Positions 8,901 to 16,702 of a stretch of DNA of 64,000 nt are shown piece by piece. The position numbers and the translations under genes were made by a program. The notes below the pieces were generated by a model. The model saw only the letters and a list, made by a program, of their open reading frames with translations, made no database searches and was not told where the DNA came from. Source of the DNA: Roseovarius sp. THAF9 (GTDB lineage Bacteria > Pseudomonadota > Alphaproteobacteria > Rhodobacterales > Rhodobacteraceae); NCBI RefSeq assembly GCF_009363715.1, contig NZ_CP045404.1, positions 124,001 through 188,000 of the forward strand. Reading direction: 5' to 3'. Numbering within the stretch: the stretch's first letter is position 1; each line of letters opens with the position of its first letter.

Positions 8901-10343
8901 CTGGGCGTGCATGAATGCAGCCTCGACCGCTGTGGCTTTGACGCCGACGACATCAACTTCCTACAGGCGACGGCGAACGTTTTGTGGCTGGTGATCGCCC
9001 GGGGGCGGGCGCTGGACAATATCGAGGAAGAGCGCCGGCAACTGCGCGACATGGCAGACAGCCTGCCGATCCTCTTTGCCGTTATCGACAGCGACCAACG
9101 GTACGAGTTCGTCAACAAGGCCTACGAGTTCTGGGGGCGGACAGCCGACGAGATCGAGGGGTTGCGGGTGTCGGACTTGGTGAACCCCGCGGCCTACGAG
9201 GTCGTTGCCCCTTATATCGCTAAAGCTCTGCGCGGCGAAGAGCAGACCTTCGAGGTGTCGATCGGGTCGGACGCGAACGGCGCGCAACGCGATGTATTGG
9301 TGAGTTATGCGCCGAGACGGGATGCGGCGGGCGCGGTGACCGGGTTCTATTCCGCTGCGCTGGACGTGAGCGATCGCAAGCGGTTGGAGCGCGACCTTGC
9401 AGAGCGCTTCGACCAGTATCGCACGCTGGGTGAATCGATACCGTTCGGGGTGTGGATCAACGATGCGGAGGGCAATCTGACCTATGTCAGCCCCGCTTTC
9501 TTGGAACTGGTCGGCAAGACGCTGGAAGAGGCACAGAGCGCAGGCCTGAGCGACTGCATCGCGCCCGAGATGCGCGACGAGGTCAAGGCGCTATGGACCG
9601 AAACGCTGCGCACCGGAACCCCGTGGGAGCGGGAGCTGGATATCATCGGCAAGGACGGCAAGATCTATCACACGCTGGCACTTGGGCGGCCTATCCGCGA
9701 TGCCGCTGGTCGCATCACCTCGTGGGTTGGGCTGAACATGGACATCACCGACCGCAAAGCGGAGGCGGCACGGTTGGCGGTCATCTCGGCCGAACTGGAT
9801 CACCGGGTGAAAAATATCTTGGCCACTGTGTCGACCATCACGCGGATGACCGGGCGGTCGTCGAACACGTTGGAGGACTATCGCGACGCGCTTCAGGCGC
9901 GGATCCGGGCGATGGCAGCGGCGCACCGGCAACTGGCGGACGCGAATTGGCAGGGAATGTCGTTGAAGCGGCTGATCGAGACCGAGATCGACCCTTATCG
10001 CGCAAGCCGGGTGGATTCGATCCATCTTGAGGGGCCGTACGTGGAATTGCCACCGAGCCTGGTGCAGACGCTGGCGCTGGGCTTTCACGAACTAACGACC
10101 AATTCCAGCAAGTACGGCGCGCTGTCGAGCGAGGAGGGGCGGCTGGATATCAGTTGGCAAAACGAGGGTGGCTTGGAGATAAACTGGATCGAATCTGGTC
10201 TGTCGGGCGTTGAGGCCCCGAAGTCGGCAGGGTTTGGCACAACGCTGTTGACGCGCATCCTTGCGGCCCAAGGCGCGGACGTCACTATAGACTATCGCGA
10301 TGCGGGTATTCATGTAAGGATTGCACTGTCGGATTTGACGTGA
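5982..10343 (+). CDS. CheB-CheR-PAS-GAF-PAS-PAS-HWE hybrid sensor histidine kinase
   Basis: A 1453-residue cytoplasmic signalling protein. Order: CheB methylesterase (residues about 5-190; GIGASAGG with the catalytic Ser, IQHLDPNH, and GTGSDGTLG with the Asp); CheR methyltransferase (about 212-470; VPGCASGEEAYTLAM SAM site, CRNVMIYLE); a long coiled coil (about 645-730) of repeated NEEL-type units; a PAS_10 domain (730-837); a GAF domain (853-1007); two PAS domains (1023-1260); and an HWE kinase (1270-1453) with H-box ELDHRVKN and a W-x-E element in INWIESG. Start ATG follows CAGGAGGG. No transmembrane segment is seen. The next gene is its probable response regulator. HWE kinases often serve light or general stress signalling; the signal here is unknown. 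Confidence 0.93.
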   Translation: MADHRDFPIVGIGASAGGLDAYKRFLKALPGDTGAAYILIQHLDPNHPSMMADLLTRQTSMTVVQSEDDMLLEPNTVYVIPPGKFIRLIDHKLSLDAPIEEKGMRMAIDYFFRSLAEEREEKAIGIVLSGTGSDGTLGLREIKAAGGMVMAQDAAEAEHDGMPRSAANTGLVDFILPVAEMPERLKQFFQHPYLRKSKDAGTPLSQQAPDGYNEVLRLLRSQTEYDFRDYKRGTLERRIQRRMGLGQFRELSDYVQYLTDTPEEVHRLFHDLLIGVTRFFREPEVWEALADKVIEPMLDGKKKREPIRAWVPGCASGEEAYTLAMTIFDRLDRRRVDFPVQVFATDLNSKAIEVARSGRYPAAALSDIPERLRRNFVVEDEDTFLVSKRLRENVVFATQNVISDPPFSRLDIISCRNVMIYLETDVQQRMIEMFHFALGEDGHLLLGNSENAERPGRLFKAVDKSSRIYRKAINSRARPGKFPVPPSGTSDGPKPPSRTRSFAPVAETARRQLLERFVPPCVVVNKSLEALYFHGRVRDYLQFPDGEPTSRLPEIVMPELRGKLRMVLNTMRSGGEEAEAVALNVPRGGGQINVRIFAEKVDGSDGEPNFLVCFEDASDLRDMDAEADARVKARQAVGPGERDAVQTLEYELQSTREDLQSTIEEMETSNEELKASNEEVMSMNEELQSTNEELETSREELQSLNEELSTVNSQLEDKIEELEQTNNDLNNLLISIDIGVIFLDTDLLIRRFTPAMKEVMRVIDGDIGRPVEDIVMRVQDPKLIEDARTCLENLSDIEAEISTDDDRHRIRRLRPYRTSDNKIGGVVVSYADVTNLQRARAAARRREAQQEAVAELGRLALSGAELQDVLDMAVRELSKHMDVRFTKVLQLDPGGGQLTLRAGVGWTEATVGKSKVGAGVESQAGYTLEQRNAVVVTDFHEEKRFAAPRLLKDHHILCGASVVIGPHDAPWGVLGVHECSLDRCGFDADDINFLQATANVLWLVIARGRALDNIEEERRQLRDMADSLPILFAVIDSDQRYEFVNKAYEFWGRTADEIEGLRVSDLVNPAAYEVVAPYIAKALRGEEQTFEVSIGSDANGAQRDVLVSYAPRRDAAGAVTGFYSAALDVSDRKRLERDLAERFDQYRTLGESIPFGVWINDAEGNLTYVSPAFLELVGKTLEEAQSAGLSDCIAPEMRDEVKALWTETLRTGTPWERELDIIGKDGKIYHTLALGRPIRDAAGRITSWVGLNMDITDRKAEAARLAVISAELDHRVKNILATVSTITRMTGRSSNTLEDYRDALQARIRAMAAAHRQLADANWQGMSLKRLIETEIDPYRASRVDSIHLEGPYVELPPSLVQTLALGFHELTTNSSKYGALSSEEGRLDISWQNEGGLEINWIESGLSGVEAPKSAGFGTTLLTRILAAQGADVTIDYRDAGIHVRIALSDLT

Positions 10344-10365
10344 TGCCGCGTCGGGAGCAACTGCG

Positions 10366-10710
10366 ATGAAGGTACTGGTACTGGAAGACGATCCGCTTCT
10401 GCAGGTCGACCTCGCGGAGATGCTCGAGATGATGGGGCACGAAGTGGTAGGACCGTTCAGCGCAGAGGCACCCGCAATGCAATCCTGCGATGCGGCCCTG
10501 CCCGATGCGGCCTTCGTGGATTTCAATCTTGGCAAGGATAGCAACAGTTCGGTCTTTGCGCGGCGCCTTCATAAGGATGGGGTGGATTTTGCTTTCTTGA
10601 CGGCTCATGGACGGCAATATCTGCCCTCCGATCTTGACGAGGTGCTGGTGATAGAAAAGCCGTATACCGAGGCGCAGCTGGAGCGGTTTCTAGGGAGCGT
10701 CCGGCACTGA
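10366..10710 (+). CDS. Single-domain response regulator
   Basis: A 114-residue receiver domain without output domain. The acidic pocket is EDD at residues 7-9, the phospho-acceptor is Asp52 in FVDFNLG, the conserved hydroxyl residue is in FLTAHG, and the Lys is in VIEKPYTE. It starts 22 bases after the hybrid kinase and is the likely phosphate acceptor, as is usual for HWE kinases. Its 3' end overlaps the convergent second receiver gene by 21 bases. Confidence 0.9.
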   Translation: MKVLVLEDDPLLQVDLAEMLEMMGHEVVGPFSAEAPAMQSCDAALPDAAFVDFNLGKDSNSSVFARRLHKDGVDFAFLTAHGRQYLPSDLDEVLVIEKPYTEAQLERFLGSVRH

Positions 10711-11112
10711 CGCTGCCATAGGCGCGGCTGGCGCGCCGCGGCCCATCCGCGAAAGAGCTTCGATCACGATTTCCGCCGGTTCGGTCTTGTCGATGGTGAT
10801 CACGGAAGGGTCGAGATCGGTGATGCGGCGCTGTTCGCCGAGGATACCGCTATAGATCACAGTGGACACGCCCCGGGACTGCAGCACGGCCAGAAGGCGT
10901 TTGCCCTCGGGTTCGTTCAGAAATGCGTCCGAGAACGAATTGCCCAAATCGAGATCCAAGATGCAGTAATCGAAACTGCCGGAATTGATCGCGGCAAGCG
11001 CATCACGATAGGAGCATGCGCTTTTCGAATCGTGGTATCCGGCGTCACTGAGCGCGACTTCGAGGCCGACGCAAATGAACGGATCGTCTTCGACGACAAG
11101 GACCGAAGGCAA
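10690..11112 (-). CDS. Single-domain response regulator with TTG start
   Basis: A 140-residue receiver: VVEDDP acidic pocket, Asp53 in ILDLDLG, hydroxyl position in VIYSGIL, and Lys in TIDKTEP. A short Ala/Pro-rich tail follows. The only in-frame start before an upstream stop is TTG at 11112, with a GAGGA about 13 bases ahead. It is convergent to, and overlaps, the kinase-linked receiver. Whether both take phosphate from the same HWE kinase cannot be told from sequence. Confidence 0.85.
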   Translation of the reverse strand: MPSVLVVEDDPFICVGLEVALSDAGYHDSKSACSYRDALAAINSGSFDYCILDLDLGNSFSDAFLNEPEGKRLLAVLQSRGVSTVIYSGILGEQRRITDLDPSVITIDKTEPAEIVIEALSRMGRGAPAAPMAASVPDAP

Positions 11113-11221
11113 GGAAATGGCACTATCCTCAGAATTTCTGTTCGCACCTTAACGTAGCGGTGTCGCCGAAGGATCGCAACGTGGTTGAGCCGCGTTGAGC
11201 GGGTCGCCGCCTTGGGCAGTA

Positions 11222-11341
11222 TCAGAGAAACTGTTGCAGCAGGATCTGCGTGGCGCGGTCCGCAGGCAGGAACTGATTGTGGATTTTCATGCCGGGCTTG
11301 GGGCCCGGTGCGGCGCGGGTGGGGCGGGTGCAAGATTTCAT
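11222..11341 (-). CDS. Possible 39-residue small protein
   Basis: A short open frame in the 365-base gap between the second receiver gene and msrB. It starts ATG at 11341, has a basic Pro-rich N-terminus (MKSCTRPTRAAPGPKPG) and ends KIHNQFLPADRATQILLQQF-L. The amphipathic C-terminal part looks protein-like and the stop is clean, but no strong ribosome-binding site is visible. It could be a small conserved protein or chance; the remainder of this gap holds nothing else that I recognise. Confidence 0.3.
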   Translation of the reverse strand: MKSCTRPTRAAPGPKPGMKIHNQFLPADRATQILLQQFL

Positions 11342-11477
11342 GATCGTTGTCCTGATTGTTTCGTGATCATGGGTCGTGCGCAGATGTGTTTCGGTTCAAT
11401 CACGCTTCTGCGCTCGGGGCTTGTAAAGCGCCGGGGACAGGCCATTTTTCAGAGAAACGCATCAAACGGGGGTATCC

Positions 11478-11921
11478 ATGACCTACCAAAAGACTGACGA
11501 CGCGGTGGCACGGCTGACGCCGGAGCAATACCGCGTCACGCAGGAGAACGGCACCGAGCGGCCATTTACCGGCGAATACAACGACACCAAGGAAGCTGGT
11601 ATCTACGTTGACATCGTTTCGGGTGAGCCGCTGTTCGCCTCGTCCGACAAGTTCGAGAGTGGCTGTGGCTGGCCCAGCTTTACCAAGCCGATCGAGCCGG
11701 CGCATGTGACCGAGCTGCGGGACGCTTCGCTTGGCATGGTTCGCACGGAAGTACGCAGTGCACATGGCGACAGCCATTTGGGCCACGTCTTTCCGGACGG
11801 ACCGCAGGACAGGGGCGGGCTGCGCTATTGCATCAACTCGGCTTCGCTGCGGTTCATCCCGCGTGACGAGATGGAGACCGAAGGCTATGGTGATTACCTG
11901 GATCAAGTGGAGGACGTGTAA
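11478..11921 (+). CDS. msrB: Peptide-methionine (R)-S-oxide reductase
   Basis: MsrB (147 residues) reduces the R-epimer of methionine sulfoxide in proteins, using thioredoxin. The family blocks are present: [43 protein letters not shown], and [11 protein letters not shown] with the catalytic Cys. The two CxxC pairs that bind structural zinc in many MsrB are absent (VSGEPLF at the first site), so this is the zinc-free form. The stop codon shares one base with the msrA start, so the two are one operon covering both epimers. Confidence 0.96.
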   Translation: MTYQKTDDAVARLTPEQYRVTQENGTERPFTGEYNDTKEAGIYVDIVSGEPLFASSDKFESGCGWPSFTKPIEPAHVTELRDASLGMVRTEVRSAHGDSHLGHVFPDGPQDRGGLRYCINSASLRFIPRDEMETEGYGDYLDQVEDV

Positions 11922-12430
11922 TGGCTGAAGAACGCGCAGTGCTGGCAGGCGGATGTTTCTGGGGCATGCAGGAGCTGATCCGCAAGATGCCGGGCGTCGG
12001 AAAGACCCGTGTGGGGTATACCGGGGGCGATGTGCCCAACGCCACCTATCGCAACCACGGCACCCACGCCGAGGGGATCGAGATCTGGTTCGATCCTGAC
12101 AAGATCAGCTATCGGCAGATCCTGGAGTTCTTCTTTCAGATCCATGACCCGACCACGCTGAACCGGCAAGGCAATGACGTCGGCATGAGCTATCGTTCCG
12201 CGATCTATTACGTGAACGAAGAGCAGAAAGCCGTGGCCGAGGACACGATTGCCGACGTGAACGCCTCGGGCCTGTGGCCCGGTAAGGTCGTGACCGAGGT
12301 CGAGCCAGTGGGCGATTTCTGGGAAGCCGAGGCGGAACACCAGGATTATTTGGTGCGGTTTCCGGCCGGCTATACCTGCCATTTCCCGCGCCCCGACTGG
12401 GTGCTGCCGCGGCGCGACGCGGCGGAATAA
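11921..12430 (+). CDS. msrA: Peptide-methionine (S)-S-oxide reductase
   Basis: MsrA (169 residues) reduces the S-epimer of methionine sulfoxide. The catalytic Cys lies in [10 protein letters not shown] close to the N-terminus, followed by [12 protein letters not shown] and the substrate-pocket block [17 protein letters not shown]. The pattern [20 protein letters not shown] is also diagnostic. It is translated directly after msrB with a one-base overlap. Confidence 0.96.
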   Translation: MAEERAVLAGGCFWGMQELIRKMPGVGKTRVGYTGGDVPNATYRNHGTHAEGIEIWFDPDKISYRQILEFFFQIHDPTTLNRQGNDVGMSYRSAIYYVNEEQKAVAEDTIADVNASGLWPGKVVTEVEPVGDFWEAEAEHQDYLVRFPAGYTCHFPRPDWVLPRRDAAE

Positions 12431-12443
12431 GCGTAAGCTTTGC

Positions 12444-12462
12444 GGCGGGTCGATGACCCGCC
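12444..12462. terminator. Hairpin between msrA and the convergent LysM gene
   Basis: A perfect 8-base stem (GGCGGGTC/GACCCGCC) with a 3-base loop lies between the two convergent stops. There is no clear T tract on either side, so it may act as a weak bidirectional terminator or an mRNA end-protecting hairpin. Confidence 0.45.
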
Positions 12463-12481
12463 CTTACTCTATCCGTGCGGT

Positions 12482-12970
12482 TCAGATGTCGTTGCGCGGG
12501 ATGCGCAGCACCTGGCCCGGAAAGATCACGTCGGGGCTGGACAGGATGTTCTGGTTCGCCTCGAAGATCGGCTGAAAATCCGAATTGCCATATTGCGACT
12601 GTGCGATGCTGGACAAGGTGTCGCCAGCTTGGACCGTGTAGGGTTGCCACCCGCCATATCCGGGCAGGATACGAGGGCCGAACAGGATTGGAATGACCAC
12701 GGCAGGGCCGTTTTCGTTTCCGGTGTCATCGGCCAGCGTCAGGAACAGACGGTTCAGCTGAAAAGCGTTTGTATCCGGAATATCGATCGACCCCTGGAAT
12801 TGCCGCAGGCCCAACGAGCCGACGGTGGTGAAGGACGTGTATTCGTCATGTCCTTCGGAAACATGAATGCTGAGCGTGCCTTCGAAGGCGCTTGCGTTGC
12901 CGGCGATCAAAATGGTCGAGCCGACGATATCGAAAGGCGCGGGTTGCTGGATATCCAATGTGATTGTCAT
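12482..12970 (-). CDS. Gmad2-like and LysM domain protein
   Basis: A 162-residue protein. The N-terminal half resembles the Gmad2 immunoglobulin-like domain ([20 protein letters not shown]), and the C-terminal half is a LysM module ([19 protein letters not shown] through [17 protein letters not shown]), which usually binds peptidoglycan or chitin-like sugars. No signal peptide is visible, which is odd for a wall-binding module, so export would need another route or the start may be misplaced. It is divergent from the TRAP operon. Confidence 0.75.
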   Translation of the reverse strand: MTITLDIQQPAPFDIVGSTILIAGNASAFEGTLSIHVSEGHDEYTSFTTVGSLGLRQFQGSIDIPDTNAFQLNRLFLTLADDTGNENGPAVVIPILFGPRILPGYGGWQPYTVQAGDTLSSIAQSQYGNSDFQPIFEANQNILSSPDVIFPGQVLRIPRNDI

Positions 12971-13152
12971 TTCGTAAATTTCCTATGGGTAAAATAATGC
13001 CCGATTATACACGCTTTGCGCGATTGTCCCAACAGTGTTGTCGCGGCCTGGCGGCGACTTGAGAACATCCCGGAAACCAAGTTCTGAAATCGGCTGTTGC
13101 CACAAGTGCCTGCCGCTTTAAGATCGTCGGCACAAACAGGGAGAGAGAACCA

Positions 13153-14169
13153 ATGAACAAGATGATCGGAGCCGGCGTTACCGCCGCGCTATCCTTCGCC
13201 TTTGCTGGAGAAGCCTTGGCCGTCGAATGGAACGTGTCCGTCTGGGGCAAGCGTCGCGCGTTTACCGAGCACGTCGAGAAACTTGCCGAGCTGGTCGCCG
13301 AAAAGACCAACGGCGAGTTCACCATGAACGTGAGCTACGGAGGGCTGTCGAAGAACAAGGAGAACCTTGACGGGATTTCCATTGGCGCCTTCGAGATGGC
13401 GCAGTTCTGTGCAGGCTATCACCCCGACAAGAACCGGGTCGTGACTGTTCTGGAACTGCCGTTTCTCGGGGTCAGCAACCTTGAGGAAGAAGTCGCCGTG
13501 TCCTCTGCGGTCTACGACCACCCCGCTGCCGCCGAGGAAATGGCGCAGTGGAACGCGAAGCTGCTGATGACCTCGCCCATGCCGCAATATAACATCGTCG
13601 GCACCGGCGAGCCGCGCGACGAACTGGCCGATTTTGAGGGCATGCGCGTGCGCGCCACCGGCGGGCTGGGCCGCGCGTTCGAGGCCGTGGGCGCGGTGCC
13701 GACATCCGTGACCGCAACCGAGGCCTATCAGGCGATGGAATCGGGCGTTGTGGACACGGTGGCTTTCGCCCAGCACGCGCACCTCAGCTTTGGCACGATC
13801 AACCAGGCGGACTGGTGGACGGCCAACCTCAACCCCGGCACGGTGAACTGCCCGGTGGTGGTGAATATCGACGCCTATGAAGGGTTGAGCGATGAGCACC
13901 GCGAGGCGCTGGACAGCTCGGTGCCCGAGGCGCTGGACCATTACCTTGCCAATTACGCCGAGCTTCTGGAGCGCTGGGACAGCGTTCTGGAGGAAAAGGG
14001 TGTCGAAAAGGTGATGATCGATGAGAGCGTGAAGGAAGAGTTCAGGGCCAAGGCCGCGGACCCCGCACGGGAAGCCTGGATCGAGGAAATGGAAGCGCAG
14101 GGCCTGCCGGGCCAGGAGCTTTATGACCTCGTGCAGAGCACGCTGGAAGAGCATCGCGCGTCGAACTGA
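13153..14169 (+). CDS. TRAP transporter substrate-binding protein, DctP family
   Basis: A 338-residue periplasmic binding protein. A signal peptide ending near ALAVEW is followed by the two-lobed DctP fold. Family markers are the segment FEGMRVRATGGLGRAFEAVG with the conserved Arg that holds the substrate carboxylate, and ATEAYQAMESGVVDTVAFAQ. It delivers an organic acid to the DctQM permease encoded downstream. Which acid is not clear. GGGAGAGAGAACC precedes the ATG. A terminator-like hairpin follows directly, probably allowing higher levels of this subunit than of the permease. Confidence 0.93.
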   Translation: MNKMIGAGVTAALSFAFAGEALAVEWNVSVWGKRRAFTEHVEKLAELVAEKTNGEFTMNVSYGGLSKNKENLDGISIGAFEMAQFCAGYHPDKNRVVTVLELPFLGVSNLEEEVAVSSAVYDHPAAAEEMAQWNAKLLMTSPMPQYNIVGTGEPRDELADFEGMRVRATGGLGRAFEAVGAVPTSVTATEAYQAMESGVVDTVAFAQHAHLSFGTINQADWWTANLNPGTVNCPVVVNIDAYEGLSDEHREALDSSVPEALDHYLANYAELLERWDSVLEEKGVEKVMIDESVKEEFRAKAADPAREAWIEEMEAQGLPGQELYDLVQSTLEEHRASN

Positions 14170-14177
14170 CCGCGGAT

Positions 14178-14210
14178 GGCCGTCCGGGACTGACCCCGGA
14201 CGGCCCTTTT
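14178..14210 (+). terminator. Hairpin with T tract after the TRAP binding-protein gene
   Basis: A perfect 11-base stem (GGCCGTCCGGG/CCCGGACGGCC), 6-base loop, then CTTTT. It lies 9 bases after the stop and inside the operon. It probably causes partial termination that favours the binding protein. Confidence 0.75.
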
Positions 14211-14227
14211 CACGAAAGGTGCCGAGT

Positions 14228-14488
14228 ATGGTCGTCGAAGTGAACCAACTGCCGCTGATGATTCTTCTGAAGGTGTCTGACCCGGATGGTCAGAAGATTC
14301 ATACCGAGGAATATCGTCTCTCATCCACCTCTTACGCGCCGCCGATCCCGGATGTCGGCCAGAGTTGGAACCTTTGGGTCGATGGCAAGAACTGGCCTTG
14401 CATTGTCCTGAAAAAGACAGTGACGACCAGCTTTGGCGGTAACGGGTTGGGCACCACCTTGAGCATCGCCGTTGAAAGAACGGACTAG
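14228..14488 (+). CDS. Uncharacterised 86-residue protein inside the TRAP operon
   Basis: I do not recognise this protein. It starts with ATG at 14228 after GAAAGGTGCCGAGT and has no signal peptide or membrane helix. The composition suggests a small mostly beta protein (LPLMILLKVSDPDGQKIHTE, then WNLWVDGKNWPCIVLKKTV). It is placed between the binding-protein gene and the small permease, only 3 bases before the latter, so it is co-transcribed with the transporter. It may be an accessory or regulatory factor for uptake. Confidence 0.6.
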   Translation: MVVEVNQLPLMILLKVSDPDGQKIHTEEYRLSSTSYAPPIPDVGQSWNLWVDGKNWPCIVLKKTVTTSFGGNGLGTTLSIAVERTD

Positions 14489-14491
14489 CCC

Positions 14492-15121
14492 ATGGCCGGG
14501 GCGTCGACCGTTCTGACTGATAGCAGCCTGCTGAGCCGCCTGGACCGCGCGCTGCTGCCCGTAGAGCGGTTCATGGCGCTGTTGAGCGGGATCGCGGCGT
14601 TTTCGCTCATGTTTCTTGCGGCCTACTCGGTGTCGGGGCGCAAGTTTTTCGGATCGCCGCTGGCGGGGTATGTCGACTATATCGAGGTGCTGATGCCGTT
14701 GATCGCGATCATGGGCGTGTCCTACGTACAGCGCGAGGGCGGACACATTCGCATGGATATCCTGATCGGCAATCTGCACGGGCGTATCCTGTGGCTGCTG
14801 GAATTGATCACGGTGCTTTTGGTGTTGGTCCTGATGGTCGCATTGGTGTGGGGGGCTTGGGCACATTTCGACCGGTCCTTCGATTGCGCGCGGCCCTTGT
14901 GTTCACGCGACAGCACGATTGATATCGGCTTGCCCGTTTGGCCGGCCAAGCTGGTGGTGCCGGTGGCGTTCGGCGTGCTGGTGCTGCGGCTGGTGTTGCA
15001 GGTGGTGGGCTATGGGCGTGCCTTTTTCCTTGGGCTGGAGCGCCCGGTGGCCGTGCCGCTGACGCTGTCGGTGGCCGAGCAGGCGCGGCTTGAGGCCGAG
15101 CAACTGGAAGGGCGCGACTGA
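14492..15121 (+). CDS. TRAP transporter small permease, DctQ family
   Basis: A 209-residue inner-membrane protein with four predicted helices: FMALLSGIAAFSLMFLAAYS; VLMPLIAIMGVSY; ILWLLELITVLLVLVLMVAL; and LVVPVAFGVLVLRLVLQVVG. The family motif region YVQREGGHIRMDIL is present. The loop between helices 3 and 4 is longer than usual and contains two Cys (FDCARPLCSRD), perhaps a disulfide facing the periplasm. The C-terminus extends into a cytoplasmic tail. Its stop shares one base with the start of the large permease. Confidence 0.92.
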   Translation: MAGASTVLTDSSLLSRLDRALLPVERFMALLSGIAAFSLMFLAAYSVSGRKFFGSPLAGYVDYIEVLMPLIAIMGVSYVQREGGHIRMDILIGNLHGRILWLLELITVLLVLVLMVALVWGAWAHFDRSFDCARPLCSRDSTIDIGLPVWPAKLVVPVAFGVLVLRLVLQVVGYGRAFFLGLERPVAVPLTLSVAEQARLEAEQLEGRD

Positions 15122-16518
15122 TGGAACCGATTACGATCGGCCTCTGGACCACCGGTTTCATGCTGGTGATGGTGGTTATCGGGATGCGCGTGGCCTTTGC
15201 GGCGGGCCTTGCGGGGTTTCTGGGGCTGATTGTCATCTTCTGGTCCAAGAAGGATTTCGGCGGCGAGGATTTCTGGTGGGCGCTGACCGTGGCGGTCAAG
15301 ACTGCGGGGCAGGTGCCGCATTCCAAGGTGTCGGCGAACGCACTTTCCCTGATCCCGACCTTCATCCTGATCGGGTACCTGGCCTATTACGCCGGCCTGA
15401 CGCGCGCCCTGTTCGAGGCCGCCAAGCGATGGATCGCCTGGGTGCCCGGGGGTCTGGCCGTGTCGACGGTTTTCGCCACCGCCGGGTTCGCGGCGGTGTC
15501 GGGCGCGTCGGTGGCCACGGCGGCTGTCTTTGCCCGTATAGCTATCCCCGAAATGCTTAAGATTGGGTATAACAAACAGTTCGCTGCTGGCGTGGTGGCC
15601 GCCGGGGGCACGTTGGCCAGCCTTATTCCGCCCTCTGCCATCCTTGTGATCTACGCCATCATCGTGGAGCAGGACGTGGGCAAACTGCTGCTCGCCGGGT
15701 TCATTCCGGGGGCGTTTTCGGCCATCGTCTATGCCACGCTGATCATCGGGATCGCGGTCATTTTCAAGTCCGTCGGGCCGCCGGTGGGCGGGTTTACCTG
15801 GCGCGAGAAGTTTGCGTCGTTGCCGGCCGCGCTGCCCATCGTGGCGGTGGTCGTGATCATCATCTTCTTCGTCTACAACCCCTTTGGCGATGCCTGGGGC
15901 ACGCCTACCGAAGGCGGGGCCGTGGGCGCGTTCATCGTCTTCTTGATGGCGCTCTGGCGCGGCATGCGGTTGGGGGAGTTGAAATCGGCGCTGATCGAGA
16001 CCGCGAAGCTGACGGTGATGATCTTTACCATCATCTGGGGCGTGCTGATTTACGTGCGATTCCTGGGGTTTGCGGACCTTCCGGGGGCGTTCGCGGACTG
16101 GATCACATCACTGACCGTGTCGCCCATGCTGATCCTGATCTGCATCCTGCTGGCTTATGCCGTGCTGGGCATGTTTATGGACGCGATCGGGATGCTGCTG
16201 CTGACGCTGCCGGTGGTCTACCCGGCCGTGATGGCGCTCAATGGCGGCGAGTTCGTGAGTGTCGAGGACAGCGCGTTCGGCATGTCGGGGGAGATGTGTG
16301 CGATCTGGTTCGGGATCCTGGTGGTGAAGATGGCGGAGTTCTGTCTGATCACGCCGCCCATTGGCCTGAATTGCTTCGTGGTGGCCGGGGTACGCCCGGA
16401 CCTGAGCGTGCAGGACGTGTTCAAGGGGGTGATGCCGTTCTTCATCGCCGACGCGGTGACGATCGGGCTGCTGGTGGCGTTTCCGATCATCGTGCTGTGG
16501 CTGCCGGGGTTGGCGTAG
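15121..16518 (+). CDS. TRAP transporter large permease, DctM family
   Basis: A 465-residue polytopic membrane protein that forms the sodium-driven channel of the TRAP system. DctM markers are visible: FAAVSGASVATAAVFARIAI, then AAGGTLASLIPPSAILVIYA, and the late GMFMDAIGMLLLTLPVVYP. A long charged loop after the first helix (WSKKDFGGEDFWW) is typical of the subset fused to larger cytosolic loops. It ends the operon. The next gene is convergent, and the gap holds a dispersed repeat. Confidence 0.94.
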   Translation: MEPITIGLWTTGFMLVMVVIGMRVAFAAGLAGFLGLIVIFWSKKDFGGEDFWWALTVAVKTAGQVPHSKVSANALSLIPTFILIGYLAYYAGLTRALFEAAKRWIAWVPGGLAVSTVFATAGFAAVSGASVATAAVFARIAIPEMLKIGYNKQFAAGVVAAGGTLASLIPPSAILVIYAIIVEQDVGKLLLAGFIPGAFSAIVYATLIIGIAVIFKSVGPPVGGFTWREKFASLPAALPIVAVVVIIIFFVYNPFGDAWGTPTEGGAVGAFIVFLMALWRGMRLGELKSALIETAKLTVMIFTIIWGVLIYVRFLGFADLPGAFADWITSLTVSPMLILICILLAYAVLGMFMDAIGMLLLTLPVVYPAVMALNGGEFVSVEDSAFGMSGEMCAIWFGILVVKMAEFCLITPPIGLNCFVVAGVRPDLSVQDVFKGVMPFFIADAVTIGLLVAFPIIVLWLPGLA

Positions 16519-16566
16519 GTCTGCGAATCACTTGGTTAATCAGAGGGTTGGCCCGAAAAACGCATG

Positions 16567-16650
16567 TCGGTATCTCGTCGGTATCCGAGTGGTATGCCGA
16601 CGGTGCGATTTCTTCGGGCGTCCGGTGTTACCGGATCGGGCGTTGCGCAT
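16567..16650. repeat. Dispersed intergenic repeat, copy A
   Basis: The core has three GGTAT units in the pattern CGGTATC-N-CGTCGGTATCC-N-GTGGTAT and ends CGGTGCGATTT. The first 45 bases match copy B (56990) at 40 of 45 positions, and looser similarity continues to TTGCGCA. It lies in the gap between the convergent TRAP permease and E1 genes. Confidence 0.7.
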
Positions 16651-16702
16651 CGGGTCCGCGTGGCGGATTTGAGTATTTTCGGCAAGAAAAAGCCGGGGTT
16701 GT

